Shown: positions 7,740 to 15,971 of the stretch, piece by piece | Position numbering within the stretch: position 1 is the stretch's first letter | Layout of the letters: each line of letters starts with the position of its first letter | From: Oscillospiraceae bacterium | GTDB lineage: Bacteria > Bacillota > Clostridia > Oscillospirales > JAAYXM01 | DNA: 40,224 nucleotides | Assembly: GCA_017439555.1 (NCBI GenBank) | Contig: JAFSIZ010000112.1 | Coordinates: forward strand, 1-40,224 | Direction: 5' to 3' | Position numbers and translations under genes: made by a program | The notes under the pieces: model-generated | Databases searched by the model: none | Seen by the model: the letters and a program-made list of their open reading frames with translations, nothing else | Told to the model about the DNA's origin: nothing

Positions 7740-7907
7740 TCACTTCTTCTTGAAAAAGCCAAAGAGCTTTGCGAGGCCTTTCGGCTCGTCGTCTTTCTGC
7801 GGATAGAAGGTTACCTTCTCCTCTTTCGGGAGCATTTCGCCGCAGTTCGGGCAGAAGTTCATAAAGTTTTCGTTGAATTCAGTTTTGCATTTTTTGCAGT
7901 TTACCAT
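7740..7907 (-). CDS. Small zinc-ribbon protein (55 aa)
   Basis: The reading frame from ATG 7907 to TGA at 7740 encodes MVNCKKCKTEFNENFMNFC, then PNCGEML, a charged linker, and a C-terminal GLAKLFGFFKKK. Two CxxC pairs (C4/C7 and C19/C22) form a zinc-ribbon knuckle. The amphipathic, lysine-rich tail could lie on the membrane. Short zinc-ribbon proteins of this kind are common in clostridia and have no assigned role. A good promoter (7942-7970) and a terminator (7694-7727) frame it as a single-gene transcript, which supports it being real despite its size. Confidence 0.8.
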   Translation of the reverse strand: MVNCKKCKTEFNENFMNFCPNCGEMLPKEEKVTFYPQKDDEPKGLAKLFGFFKKK

Positions 7908-7941
7908 TGATGATGACCTCGTTTCGGAATAATCTTATTTA

Positions 7942-7970
7942 AAAATAGCATAAAAGTCGCAATTTGTCAA
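7942..7970 (-). promoter_or_regulatory. Promoter of the zinc-ribbon gene
   Basis: On the minus strand TTGACA (7965-7970), a 17-base spacer and TATTTT (7942-7947), with TGC before the -10 giving an extended -10. It starts a few bases past the end of the deacetylase gene. Confidence 0.65.
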
Positions 7971-7973
7971 TGT

Positions 7974-9356
7974 TTATCCCATCGGAGGAACAGGAAGCGG
8001 GCGGCATTTATCAAAAACTGTGTTGACATCAAATAAATCGGAGAGCCAGTCGCGCTTGTCATTTATCATATCATAATACATGCGGTAGCCATCAAGATTG
8101 CGGCGCCCCTGACGGACATAGTTCTTTCCGATCTGAAGCCAGGCGCGGTTTCCGTCAACGTTGCAGAAATAGTCAAACCCAACGCTCTTGAGAAGAACGA
8201 ATCTCTCGTTTGCTTCGGTGTATTTTTTAACGCCCGAAATATCTGCGCCGAAAGGATAGATGAGAATATCCGTGTCGCCGATGATGGTTTCAACCTCATC
8301 CTCCCAGCGCTGTGTGTCGGTGCGGAGATTTTCCATAGAGATTGTGCCCATATTCCGATGCCCCCAGCTGTGGCTTGCAAATTCCCAGCCGTGCTCACGC
8401 AGATTCTGCGCAACAGCCTTTGCGGCTTCGACATCATCATTGTATGTAGGGTTGTCAGAGTATGACGGGCAGGTGCGATAGCCGAGAACGCCGTTGTAGC
8501 CTGTGAGGGCGAGTATGCCCTTTGCTCCGCGATAGCTGAAATCCGGATGTTCCTCGACGAACTTGTCAAGAAGTGGGACAACGTCGAAATCACCTGTTAT
8601 GATGCTGCCGTCATCCTGTTTCATTTCACAGGTGGGTTTGCCGTCCTCACCGATGACGATTCTTGATGCAAAGCCGTCGCCGTCCATATATTCATAATAG
8701 CAGACATCATCGACAGACAGAACAAACGGCTTTTTTTCCGGAGGGAGCATTATCTGTTTTTCTGTCACCGTGCCGTCGGGATTCACCTCTGCTATATCGT
8801 GGAGAGAGATTAGGACATAGCCGCGCTCATACATCTGACGCATCATTTCATTGAATTCCGCAATCGTAGTCATAACCTGATTATAGCCTGCTTCGGTGTA
8901 TTCACCGTCAAAGGCTTTTGATGTATCAGCGATGAGTGAATGAAAGAAAATATGCGGAATTGCATAGTTGTCTGCCGCAACAAGCCCTTGCTTTTCCGAT
9001 TCTATATCAGAACGGAGTTCGTTTGCCGCTTCCGATGAAAAAGGCTCAATGCGCGCAAGCGCGCTGTCATAGTCATATTGCATAGCTTCAAGCGAGGCGA
9101 GCTTCAGCTCGATGGGCTCACGCGCTGAGAGAACGGCATCGCGCACTGCAGCAAGGCGGCTGTCGTTGTCCGAAGCGGATATGATGAGAACGATTGCAAT
9201 AATCAGAGCGGCGACAAGCAGAAGTGAAACACCTGCGGCAGCAATCCACCTGATGGTTTTTGCATCCGGCAGAGTGAGTTTTTTCTGTTCGCGCTTTTGC
9301 GTTTTTTTCTTTTCCTCTTTCTTTTTCGGACTTCGGCTTATTGATATAAGCTTCAT
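7974..9356 (-). CDS. Membrane-anchored polysaccharide deacetylase-like (CE4/NodB) protein
   Basis: The 460-residue protein has a lysine-rich cytoplasmic start, one membrane helix (about residues 37-60), a helical stalk, and an outside domain. The CE4 motifs are present in altered form: SVDDV (214-218) for TFDDG, SHSWGH (328-333) for H-x3-H with its usual S/T context, and YPFGAD (367-372) for the third motif. The metal Asp and both His remain, so deacetylase activity on a cell-wall or capsular polymer is plausible. About 90 extra residues separate motifs 1 and 2. ATG 9356 follows AAGGGGGATGCAGCT. It has its own strong promoter and no close operon partner. A second, different CE4 protein lies at 35122-36477. 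Confidence 0.85.
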   Translation of the reverse strand: MKLISISRSPKKKEEKKKTQKREQKKLTLPDAKTIRWIAAAGVSLLLVAALIIAIVLIISASDNDSRLAAVRDAVLSAREPIELKLASLEAMQYDYDSALARIEPFSSEAANELRSDIESEKQGLVAADNYAIPHIFFHSLIADTSKAFDGEYTEAGYNQVMTTIAEFNEMMRQMYERGYVLISLHDIAEVNPDGTVTEKQIMLPPEKKPFVLSVDDVCYYEYMDGDGFASRIVIGEDGKPTCEMKQDDGSIITGDFDVVPLLDKFVEEHPDFSYRGAKGILALTGYNGVLGYRTCPSYSDNPTYNDDVEAAKAVAQNLREHGWEFASHSWGHRNMGTISMENLRTDTQRWEDEVETIIGDTDILIYPFGADISGVKKYTEANERFVLLKSVGFDYFCNVDGNRAWLQIGKNYVRQGRRNLDGYRMYYDMINDKRDWLSDLFDVNTVFDKCRPLPVPPMG

Positions 9357-9411
9357 AGCTGCATCCCCCTTGTGTTGTTCTTACACGATTCGACATAATT
9401 CTCCTTCTTTA

Positions 9412-9439
9412 AGTATAACACGGGATGACAATAAGTCAA
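9412..9439 (-). promoter_or_regulatory. Promoter of the membrane deacetylase gene
   Basis: TTGACT (9434-9439), 16 bases, TATACT (9412-9417) with TGT before it (extended -10). It faces away from the DUF2974 promoter region. Confidence 0.65.
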
Positions 9440-9493
9440 ATTACAATACGGAAACAAAAACAGCATCTGAGAGTAGAATAAGATATAAAATTG

Positions 9494-9502
9494 TGATACA
9501 AT
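9494..9502 (+). promoter_or_regulatory. Extended -10 of the DUF2974 gene
   Basis: TGATACAAT fits an extended -10 (TGn-TACAAT) about 20 bases before the ribosome binding site GGAGGTG. The -35 region (TAGAAT near 9474) is weak. Confidence 0.45.
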
Positions 9503-9523
9503 ATATTATGGAGGTGCTTGTAG

Positions 9524-10609
9524 ATGGCAAATGTGTTTGATTATCTTATGTGGCGCGGAGATATTCCGCTTCGGGTAAAGCCTCTCAATGAGGTTGACGG
9601 AATGGTTCTGTCGCGCCTTTCGTATGCTCCGTTTGAGCTTATAGGTGTCGAATCGGCGGTAACGGTCGGGCAGGCGTGCAAAGCCCTTCTCGAAATACCG
9701 CAGATAGAGAAAAAACTGCTTGTGAAGGCGGATAAGCGTTTGCTTGAAATGCTCTGCGAGAGTGAGCGTTTCCGCGAGCTTGTCCTTTTTGAATATGTAA
9801 ACAGAATTGATGAGGAGAGCGAAACTCAGTTTTCGGCTGTGACGGTTCAGGTCGGGCGCGGAAAATATTATATCGCTTTCCGCGGCACGGATGAGACGCT
9901 CATCGGCTGGAAAGAGGATTTTAATATGAGCTTCACAACACCCGTTCCTGCGCAGAAGCTCGCTGTTGAATATTTTGAGCGCCTCGCCTCGCGTGTTATG
10001 GGAACGTTCACACTCGGCGGACATTCAAAGGGCGGAAATCTTGCGGTATATGCCGCGGCGTTCTGCAGCCCGAGGCTCCAGACGCGTATAAGCCGCATAG
10101 AGAATTTTGATGGCCCTGGTTTTGATGCGAAGGTGCTTGAGACCGGCGGATATAAAAAGATACAGCAGAGAGCCAACACGTTCATTCCGCAATCATCTGT
10201 TGTCGGGCTTCTTCTCGAGCACGAGGAGGAATATACGATAGTAAAGAGCACAAGTCAGGGGCTTTTTCAACACGATACATATTCGTGGGAAATAGAGCGC
10301 GACAAATATTCTTATCTTGAAACCGTCACCGGCACAAGCAGATTTCTTGACTATGCAATGAAAGAATGGCTTGCATCAATGTCGGCGGAAAAACGTGAAA
10401 AGCTTGTTGATGTCTTGTTTGATGCTCTTGCGGATACAAACGCAAAAACCGTCAAGGATCTTGGAGAAAACTGGGTCGGGAATACGCTCTCGATATTGAG
10501 ATCTCTTCATACTGTCGATGACGAAACGCGGAAATTGCTGACAGAGGCTGTGCGCCTTTTTGCAAAGGGTGCAGGCAAGGTGCTCGGAGAACTCAGACAC
10601 AGAAAGTAA
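9524..10609 (+). CDS. DUF2974 (Mbeg1-like) alpha/beta-hydrolase protein
   Basis: The 361-residue protein has the N-terminal NVFDYLMWRGDIPL and LNEVDGMVLSRLSY segments typical of the family, YYIAFRGTDETLIGWKEDFN, and the lipase-like nucleophile elbow GGHSKGGNLAVYAA (Ser within GHSKGG). NFDGPGF supplies a likely acid-loop region and HDTYSW a late His. The fold is that of a cytoplasmic serine hydrolase or lipase; the natural substrate is not known. There is no signal peptide. It starts at ATG 9524 behind GGAGGTG. The next gene has its own promoter 22 bases downstream, so this one is probably transcribed alone. Confidence 0.87.
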   Translation: MANVFDYLMWRGDIPLRVKPLNEVDGMVLSRLSYAPFELIGVESAVTVGQACKALLEIPQIEKKLLVKADKRLLEMLCESERFRELVLFEYVNRIDEESETQFSAVTVQVGRGKYYIAFRGTDETLIGWKEDFNMSFTTPVPAQKLAVEYFERLASRVMGTFTLGGHSKGGNLAVYAAAFCSPRLQTRISRIENFDGPGFDAKVLETGGYKKIQQRANTFIPQSSVVGLLLEHEEEYTIVKSTSQGLFQHDTYSWEIERDKYSYLETVTGTSRFLDYAMKEWLASMSAEKREKLVDVLFDALADTNAKTVKDLGENWVGNTLSILRSLHTVDDETRKLLTEAVRLFAKGAGKVLGELRHRK

Positions 10610-10631
10610 CATAAAGTTAACACAGTGTCAA

Positions 10632-10660
10632 TTGCAATCTGCTTTTTTGCGTGGTATCAT
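10632..10660 (+). promoter_or_regulatory. Promoter of the HAD phosphatase gene
   Basis: TTGCAA (10632-10637), 17 bases, TATCAT (10655-10660) with an upstream TGG (extended -10). Confidence 0.7.
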
Positions 10661-10683
10661 TAAGGATGAAAGGATGATGCAAA

Positions 10684-11481
10684 ATGAAGAAATTGAATTT
10701 TAACGAGAAAAAGGGCTTTATTTGCGATATGGACGGCGTCATCTATCATGGCAACAGAATTTTACCCGGTGTGGTTGAATTTATAAAGTGGCTTCATGAT
10801 GAGAAAAAGGAATATCTGTTTCTGACAAATAACAGCGGATATACGAGACGCGAGCTGCAATATAGGCTCTCGAGAATGGGGCTTGACGTCGGCGAAGAGC
10901 ATTTCTATACAAGTGCGCTTGCAACGGCGGCATTTCTCAAGGAGCAGGCACCCGGATGCTCTGTGTATGCGATTGGTGAGGCAGGTCTTCTGAACGCACT
11001 GTATGACGCAGGAATCACGATGAATGATATAAACCCTGATTATGTGGTTGTCGGTGAGGGGAAAACCTATTCGCTCGACAGCCTGACAAAAGCGACAAAT
11101 CTTGTGCTGCGCGGTGCAAAGCTCATCGGGGCAAACTCTGATGTTTCAGGGCCGATAGAAAACGGAATCGCGCCTGCGTGCGGTGCGCTTGTCGCGCCGA
11201 TTGAGATAGCAACAGGCACACACGCTTATTTCTGCGGAAAACCGAATCCGCTTATGATGCGCACAGGGCTTCGCATTCTAGGATGTCATTCCGCGGAAGC
11301 GGTTATGATAGGCGACAGAATGGATACAGATATTATTTCGGGTCTTGAAAGCGGAATGTCAACGGTGCTTGTGCTCTCGGGAGTATCGACTGAGGAAACG
11401 CTTAAAACCTATGCGTACCGCCCGTCTGTTGTTCTTTCCGGAGTTGGAGATATTGTGAGGATGGCAACAGAAAGCAAATAA
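10684..11481 (+). CDS. HAD-IIA (NagD-type) sugar phosphatase
   Basis: The 265-residue protein belongs to the NagD/AraL branch of the HAD superfamily. Motif I is DMDGV (15-19; D15 nucleophile, D17 acid/base), motif II TNNSG (48-52), the motif III region GKPNP (185-189), and motif IV GDRMDTD (210-216). These enzymes hydrolyse phosphate from small metabolites such as sugar or nucleoside monophosphates; the substrate here cannot be read off. The length is typical. ATG 10684 follows an AAAGGATGATGC ribosome binding region. A strong terminator follows immediately, shared with the convergent glmS gene. Confidence 0.88.
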   Translation: MKKLNFNEKKGFICDMDGVIYHGNRILPGVVEFIKWLHDEKKEYLFLTNNSGYTRRELQYRLSRMGLDVGEEHFYTSALATAAFLKEQAPGCSVYAIGEAGLLNALYDAGITMNDINPDYVVVGEGKTYSLDSLTKATNLVLRGAKLIGANSDVSGPIENGIAPACGALVAPIEIATGTHAYFCGKPNPLMMRTGLRILGCHSAEAVMIGDRMDTDIISGLESGMSTVLVLSGVSTEETLKTYAYRPSVVLSGVGDIVRMATESK

Positions 11482-11485
11482 TAAT

Positions 11486-11520
11486 AAGAGCCCGGCTTAT
11501 TCAGGATAAGCCGGGCTCTT
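11486..11520. terminator. Bidirectional terminator between the HAD gene and glmS
   Basis: AAGAGCCCGGCTTAT (11486-11500) pairs perfectly with 11506-11520 around a five-base loop. A/T-rich flanks serve both convergent genes. Confidence 0.92.
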
Positions 11521-11522
11521 TG

Positions 11523-13349
11523 TTATTCAACGGTAACTGATTTTGCAAGGTTTCGTGGCTTGTCGATACTGCAGCCGCGACATAGTGCGATATAATATGC
11601 GAACAGCTGCATTGCAACCACTGTGAGCGAGGGTGAGAATTTCTCAAAACAGGATGGGACAACGAATATATCGTCAGAAACCTCTGAGAGCATCTGCCGC
11701 GTGTCCTCTGAGGCTATTGTCAGAACGTGAGCACCGCGCGCCTTGACCTCGCGGATGTTGCTGACCATTTTCTCGGCAAGGCTTTGCTGCGTGGCAATCG
11801 CGATGACAAGTGTGTCATTGCGGATAAGCGCAATTGTGCCGTGCTTGAGCTCACCTGCGGCGTATGCCTCGCTTCGTATATAGGATATTTCTTTGAGCTT
11901 GAGAGAACCTTCGAGGGCGGCAGCATAGTCAACGCCGCGCCCGAGAAAGAAAATGTCCTTGTGATTATGAAAGCGCGAGGCGAGATATGAAAGTGTGTTT
12001 ATCTGGGCAATGACAGCCTCAATCTTCTCCGGGAGATGCAAACACTCTGCGGTGAGCTTCTTTTCTGTGTGGGCATCAAGCAGACCGCGCACTGCGGCGA
12101 GGCGGACCGCAAGCATATAGAGCATAACGAGCTGGGTTGAATATGCCTTTGTTGTTGCGACAGCAATCTCAGGACCTGCCCAGGTGTAGAGCACATAATC
12201 TGCCTCACGTGCGATTGTGCTGCCGACGACGTTTATTATCGCAAGCGTTTTTATGTCGCGGCGCTTTGCCTCGCGCATTGCGGCAAGCGTGTCGGCGGTT
12301 TCGCCCGATTGGCTTATGACAATGCAGAGATCACGCCCGGAAATTATCGGGTCGCGATAGCGGAATTCGGATGCGAGGTCACACTCTACAGGGATTCTCG
12401 CGAGATTTTCGATGACGTATTTTCCCACCATACCGGTATGATATGCAGATCCGCAGGCTATGATATGAATTCGCGATATATCCTGAAGAAAATCATCGTT
12501 GATGTTTGTGTCGAGGAATATTCTCCCATTTTCAAGGCGAGGAGAAACAGTGTCGCGTACAGCTTTTGGCTGTTCGTGTATTTCCTTGAGCATAAAGTGT
12601 TCGTAGCCGCCCTTTTCTGCTGCCTCAATGCTCCAGCTGACAGTCATGCGTTCTTTGCTGATTTCCTCAAGATCTGAGTTATATACTGTCACGGAATCCT
12701 TTGTCAGGCAAACGATCTCGCCGTCATCGACCGTATAGTAGTCGCGCGTGTGTTCAAGAAATGCAGGAATGTCGGAGGCTATGAAGTTTTCTCCGTCGCC
12801 CAGACCGACAATCAGCGGGCTGTCGAGCCTTGCTGCGATGATTTCACCGGGGCGATCGGCGCAAAGAACACCGAGTGCATAGGAGCCGCGCACAGTTGCC
12901 ATAACCTTTGCGAGAGCAACGAGGATATCTCCCTTATAATAAAAATCGAGAAGATGTGCGATGACCTCCGTGTCCGTTTCAGAGCGGAAGGAATATCCGC
13001 GCTTTATGAGACGTGCTTTTATGTCTGCGTAGTTTTCGATAATGCCGTTGTGGACGACTGCAATTCTGCCGTCGTGCGAGAGATGAGGATGAGAGTTTTC
13101 ATCTGTCGGCTCACCGTGGGTTGCCCAGCGTGTGTGACCGATTCCGCAGGCAGATGAAAAATCAGGCTGACCGCGGAGAATGCGTTCAAGCTCGGAAATT
13201 CTGCCACGCGTTTTTGTAACACGGATGCCGCCGTTGTCAAAAGCGGCAATACCGGCAGAGTCATAGCCTCTGTATTCGAGGCGTTTTAAGCCATTGACAA
13301 GTACGGGGAGCGCATCAGCACTTCCCGTGAAACCAACTATACCACACAT
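11523..13349 (-). CDS. glmS: Glutamine-fructose-6-phosphate aminotransferase
   Basis: Makes glucosamine-6-phosphate from fructose-6-phosphate and glutamine, the first step to UDP-GlcNAc and peptidoglycan. The 608-residue length is standard. It begins MCGIVGFTG, with Cys2 as the glutaminase nucleophile, followed by YRGYDSAGI and GHTRWATHG. Two SIS domains follow (IACGSAYHTG, ISQSGETADT, FFLGRGVDYAAALEG), and the C-terminus is DKPRNLAKSVTVE, as in known GlmS. The ATG at 13349 follows AAAGGAAAATTATAAA. Expression is controlled by the ribozyme in its 5' leader: high glucosamine-6-phosphate triggers self-cleavage of the message. Confidence 0.97.
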   Translation of the reverse strand: MCGIVGFTGSADALPVLVNGLKRLEYRGYDSAGIAAFDNGGIRVTKTRGRISELERILRGQPDFSSACGIGHTRWATHGEPTDENSHPHLSHDGRIAVVHNGIIENYADIKARLIKRGYSFRSETDTEVIAHLLDFYYKGDILVALAKVMATVRGSYALGVLCADRPGEIIAARLDSPLIVGLGDGENFIASDIPAFLEHTRDYYTVDDGEIVCLTKDSVTVYNSDLEEISKERMTVSWSIEAAEKGGYEHFMLKEIHEQPKAVRDTVSPRLENGRIFLDTNINDDFLQDISRIHIIACGSAYHTGMVGKYVIENLARIPVECDLASEFRYRDPIISGRDLCIVISQSGETADTLAAMREAKRRDIKTLAIINVVGSTIAREADYVLYTWAGPEIAVATTKAYSTQLVMLYMLAVRLAAVRGLLDAHTEKKLTAECLHLPEKIEAVIAQINTLSYLASRFHNHKDIFFLGRGVDYAAALEGSLKLKEISYIRSEAYAAGELKHGTIALIRNDTLVIAIATQQSLAEKMVSNIREVKARGAHVLTIASEDTRQMLSEVSDDIFVVPSCFEKFSPSLTVVAMQLFAYYIALCRGCSIDKPRNLAKSVTVE

Positions 13350-13438
13350 TTTATAATTTTCCTTTCAAAATAAACATAAGGGGACAAAAATTCCCCGACA
13401 GCACATTTAATAAGAATGGAGTGCCGCCGCCGCTGCAG

Positions 13439-13630
13439 GCATATCATTTGTCACCTCGGTTACCCACGGTTTTTGAGATATGCCCCGGTTCAGTCCGCAG
13501 CGTTGTGGACAGGGGAGCATCCGCCGAATCTTTCGATATGGCATATTTTATGCAAAAAATCTATATAATATGCCGAACTCCCACCTCGTCAACCTGAAAA
13601 CTCATAGCTTCAGGTCCCGGCGCTTTATTC
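13439..13630 (-). ncRNA. glmS ribozyme
   Basis: On the minus strand the leader reads AGCGCCGGGACC (cleavage expected before GCGCC, between 13624 and 13623). It then has the conserved GTTGACGAGGTGGGAGTT, a long AT-rich hairpin (GGCATATT...AATATGCC), ATCGAAAGATTCGGCGGATG and CTCCC, and a P4-like stem GGCATATC/GATATGCC ending near 13439. These blocks match the catalytic core of glmS ribozymes, which bind glucosamine-6-phosphate as cofactor. The long hairpin looks like an enlarged peripheral stem. Confidence 0.93.
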
Positions 13631-13684
13631 ACTTGTCCTGATTGGCGATAGGCATCACTCCTTGTTTATATTAATCTGTGACAA

Positions 13685-13713
13685 AGTATATCGCAAAAGG
13701 CGGTAAATTGCAA
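13685..13713 (-). promoter_or_regulatory. Promoter of the glmS transcript
   Basis: TTGCAA (13708-13713), 17 bases, TATACT (13685-13690) on the minus strand. Transcription would start near 13678, about 55 bases before the ribozyme cleavage site. The leader from start to glmS is about 330 bases. Confidence 0.75.
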
Positions 13714-13833
13714 GAAAATGTTGTCAGGAGAATTGAAAAAAGTACAGAGTTTTGCAGTCAACTCAATTGATAAGAACCTGTTTTAAGTTTTTGTGAATTT
13801 TGTTTTTTTAGGCTTCCGTGCGTCAAATAATGC

Positions 13834-13862
13834 TTGTAAGCCGGGGATGTTTGTGGTACAAT
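13834..13862 (+). promoter_or_regulatory. Promoter of the lipoprotein/two-component operon
   Basis: TTGTAA (13834-13839), 17 bases, TACAAT (13857-13862) with TGG before it (extended -10). It is the only clear promoter I see ahead of the long plus-strand block. Confidence 0.7.
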
Positions 13863-13907
13863 ATAATATGTATGAATATATGTAAATTTTGTATGGAGAT
13901 GTGCGGT

Positions 13908-15224
13908 ATGAAAAAGGTATATGCAATGCTTCTCATATGTGCTTTTTTGCTCGGCGGCTGCAGCAGCAATTCGTCGGACATACTTGCGATGCCTGAAATG
14001 CCGCAGATGCAGCGCGAGCTTATTGAGACGGTAGACAGCGTGCGCGGAGGAGGCTATGAATATTCTGAGCCGCGTTCCGGGCTGAATCGCCAGCCGCTCC
14101 AGCTGATGGATCTCGACGGAGACGGAGAGGAAGAGGGAATTGCGTTTTTGCGCGATGTCACGGAAACTTATAAAACCTTTATCTATATTTTTGAAAAAAC
14201 GACGCGCGGATTCGTGCTGTTCGATATAATTGAAGGCTCTGAGAATGAGCTCTACACGGTTTCCTATTCGGACATTCTGGGAAAAAGCGGATATGAGCTT
14301 ATTGTCGAATGGGGCGACAACGGAAGCGGAAGCCATCCGATAACAATCTACAACATCAATCGCGACGGGCTCGAAAAAATATTGGAGATTTCGGCAAAAG
14401 AATATTCCGTAAGCGATCTTGACAATGACGGCACGAATGAGTTTATTGCTGTCGCAAAGCGCGGCGTAGGGCTTTTGGCAGATATCTATGTATCAGATTC
14501 GGGGAAAGGGCTTATAGAGGCTGCAAGTGTTCCGTTATCAACTGCAGACGGTGAGCTTTTGCGGATAAAAGCAGCGGAGATAATGCCTTCGAAAAACGGC
14601 GTTGTTATAGAGCGCAAAGCAGAGACTGGAGTTGTGACAGACGTTGTTGCACATAATGGAGAGCGCTTTGTGAATATGTTGCCCGAAGGGGAATTGTGCT
14701 CGGGAGAGGCAACTGCGGCAGACGTTGACGGCGATGGAATTATAGAGATGCCAAAGTCTGCGGCCAACGGCTTGACCTCATCTGTTGCGGCTAACCGCTT
14801 TTTCCGTTGGAATGTTCTTTCGGGTGAGAATTCGCTGCGCCAGAGCTCTTTTACCTATCATTCTTATCCTGAGGGATGGTATCTCCTGATGCCGCTTGCC
14901 TGGAGTGGAAGTGTGGTTGCTGAGCGTTCGGCAACGCGCTCCGGTGAGGTCGCCATAAGATTTCTGACGAGAGAATATATGCATGGCGATACCGAAGAAT
15001 TTGTTGAAGCACCGCTGTTTTCGATATATGTGCTGACGGGAAATCAGCGTGAGCAGCACGCGGCGGAAGAGGGCAGATTTGTTGTATCGACCCGTGAAGG
15101 AACGATATTTGCAGCAGAGGTAATAAGTGAGAGCTATCTCGCAACGGAGATAAACGAAGAGCTTATTAAAGAAATGTTTAAAGATATAGAGAATGATTGG
15201 TTCTCAGAGATATTATTTGCATAA
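13908..15224 (+). CDS. Lipoprotein with FG-GAP/VCBS-like repeats
   Basis: ATG 13908 is chosen because it follows GGAG and gives an immediate lipoprotein signal (MKKVYAMLLICAFLLGGC, Cys18 acylated); the longer upstream frame would bury it. The 438-residue protein carries Asp-rich Ca-binding-type repeats: LMDLDGDGEEEG, SDLDNDGTNE and ADVDGDGIIE, typical of FG-GAP/VCBS propellers. It is anchored on the outer face of the membrane. It lies 12 bases before a response regulator gene and a kinase gene, so it may serve as a sensor accessory or a target of that system. No closer family recognised. Confidence 0.82.
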   Translation: MKKVYAMLLICAFLLGGCSSNSSDILAMPEMPQMQRELIETVDSVRGGGYEYSEPRSGLNRQPLQLMDLDGDGEEEGIAFLRDVTETYKTFIYIFEKTTRGFVLFDIIEGSENELYTVSYSDILGKSGYELIVEWGDNGSGSHPITIYNINRDGLEKILEISAKEYSVSDLDNDGTNEFIAVAKRGVGLLADIYVSDSGKGLIEAASVPLSTADGELLRIKAAEIMPSKNGVVIERKAETGVVTDVVAHNGERFVNMLPEGELCSGEATAADVDGDGIIEMPKSAANGLTSSVAANRFFRWNVLSGENSLRQSSFTYHSYPEGWYLLMPLAWSGSVVAERSATRSGEVAIRFLTREYMHGDTEEFVEAPLFSIYVLTGNQREQHAAEEGRFVVSTREGTIFAAEVISESYLATEINEELIKEMFKDIENDWFSEILFA

Positions 15225-15236
15225 GGAGGTATCCCC

Positions 15237-15932
15237 ATGAACGGTAAGAAGAAAATTCTTGTTGTTGAAGACGAAGCCAGCATCAGAAGCTTTATTGTCA
15301 TAAATCTGAGCCGTGCGGGATATGAGGTATGTGAGGCTGATTCGGGAGAGGCGGCGCTTGAAGTGCTTGACGGTGAGCCGGGCATCGGAGTTGCTTTGCT
15401 CGATGTGATGCTACCCGGAATAGACGGCTTTGAGCTGTGCCGAAGAATAAGAGCGCGCGGCTCGAAAATCGGAATAATCATGCTGACGGCACGCACGCAG
15501 GAGGTTGACCGCGTTACGGGGCTGATGACGGGTGCAGATGACTATGTCACAAAGCCGTTTTCGCCGACAGAGCTGATAGCGAGAATAGATGCGCTCTATC
15601 GTAGGCTTGGCGGAGTTGTTGCTGAGGATACATCGAAAATGGTGAGCGGCCCGTTTGAGCTGAATACGAGAAACAGAACGCTCGATAAAAACGGTGTGCG
15701 CATAAGGCTGACTCAGGTCGAATATACGATAATGCGCTATTTTCTCGAAAACCCCGACAAGGCGATATCGAGAGAAGATATGCTTACTGCCGTTTGGGGT
15801 AACGATTATATAGGAGAGCTGAAGATTGTTGACGTAAACATCAGACGTCTGAGAATAAAGATAGAGGATAATGCTGCAGACCCGACATACATTCAGACTG
15901 TATGGGGCTATGGCTATAAATGGAATTCATAG
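15237..15932 (+). CDS. OmpR/PhoB-family response regulator
   Basis: The 231-residue protein has an N-terminal receiver (residues 1-120: acidic pair E11/D12, phospho-acceptor D56 in ALLDVMLPG, T84, K106 in YVTKPF) and a C-terminal winged helix ending in IQTVWGYGYKW. It would bind DNA repeats after phosphorylation by the kinase encoded 39 bases downstream. ATG 15237 sits behind a strong AAGGAGGT. The regulon cannot be inferred, although co-transcription with a lipoprotein points to the cell envelope. Confidence 0.94.
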   Translation: MNGKKKILVVEDEASIRSFIVINLSRAGYEVCEADSGEAALEVLDGEPGIGVALLDVMLPGIDGFELCRRIRARGSKIGIIMLTARTQEVDRVTGLMTGADDYVTKPFSPTELIARIDALYRRLGGVVAEDTSKMVSGPFELNTRNRTLDKNGVRIRLTQVEYTIMRYFLENPDKAISREDMLTAVWGNDYIGELKIVDVNIRRLRIKIEDNAADPTYIQTVWGYGYKWNS

Positions 15933-15971
15933 GCACTTGAAGGGTATATTGAAGAAAGGAGGCAGTGTGAG

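Noticed and set aside
9118..9396. Minus-strand frame of 92 codons starting behind AAGGAG upstream of the membrane deacetylase
   Set aside because: It overlaps the deacetylase start in another frame and the product is a charged, low-complexity shadow; the real gene has its own ribosome binding site. A short coupled leader peptide cannot be fully excluded.
13628..13662. AAGGAGTGATG opening an eight-codon frame in the glmS leader
   Set aside because: The spacing between GGAG and ATG is only two bases and the frame is not obviously meaningful; probably chance.
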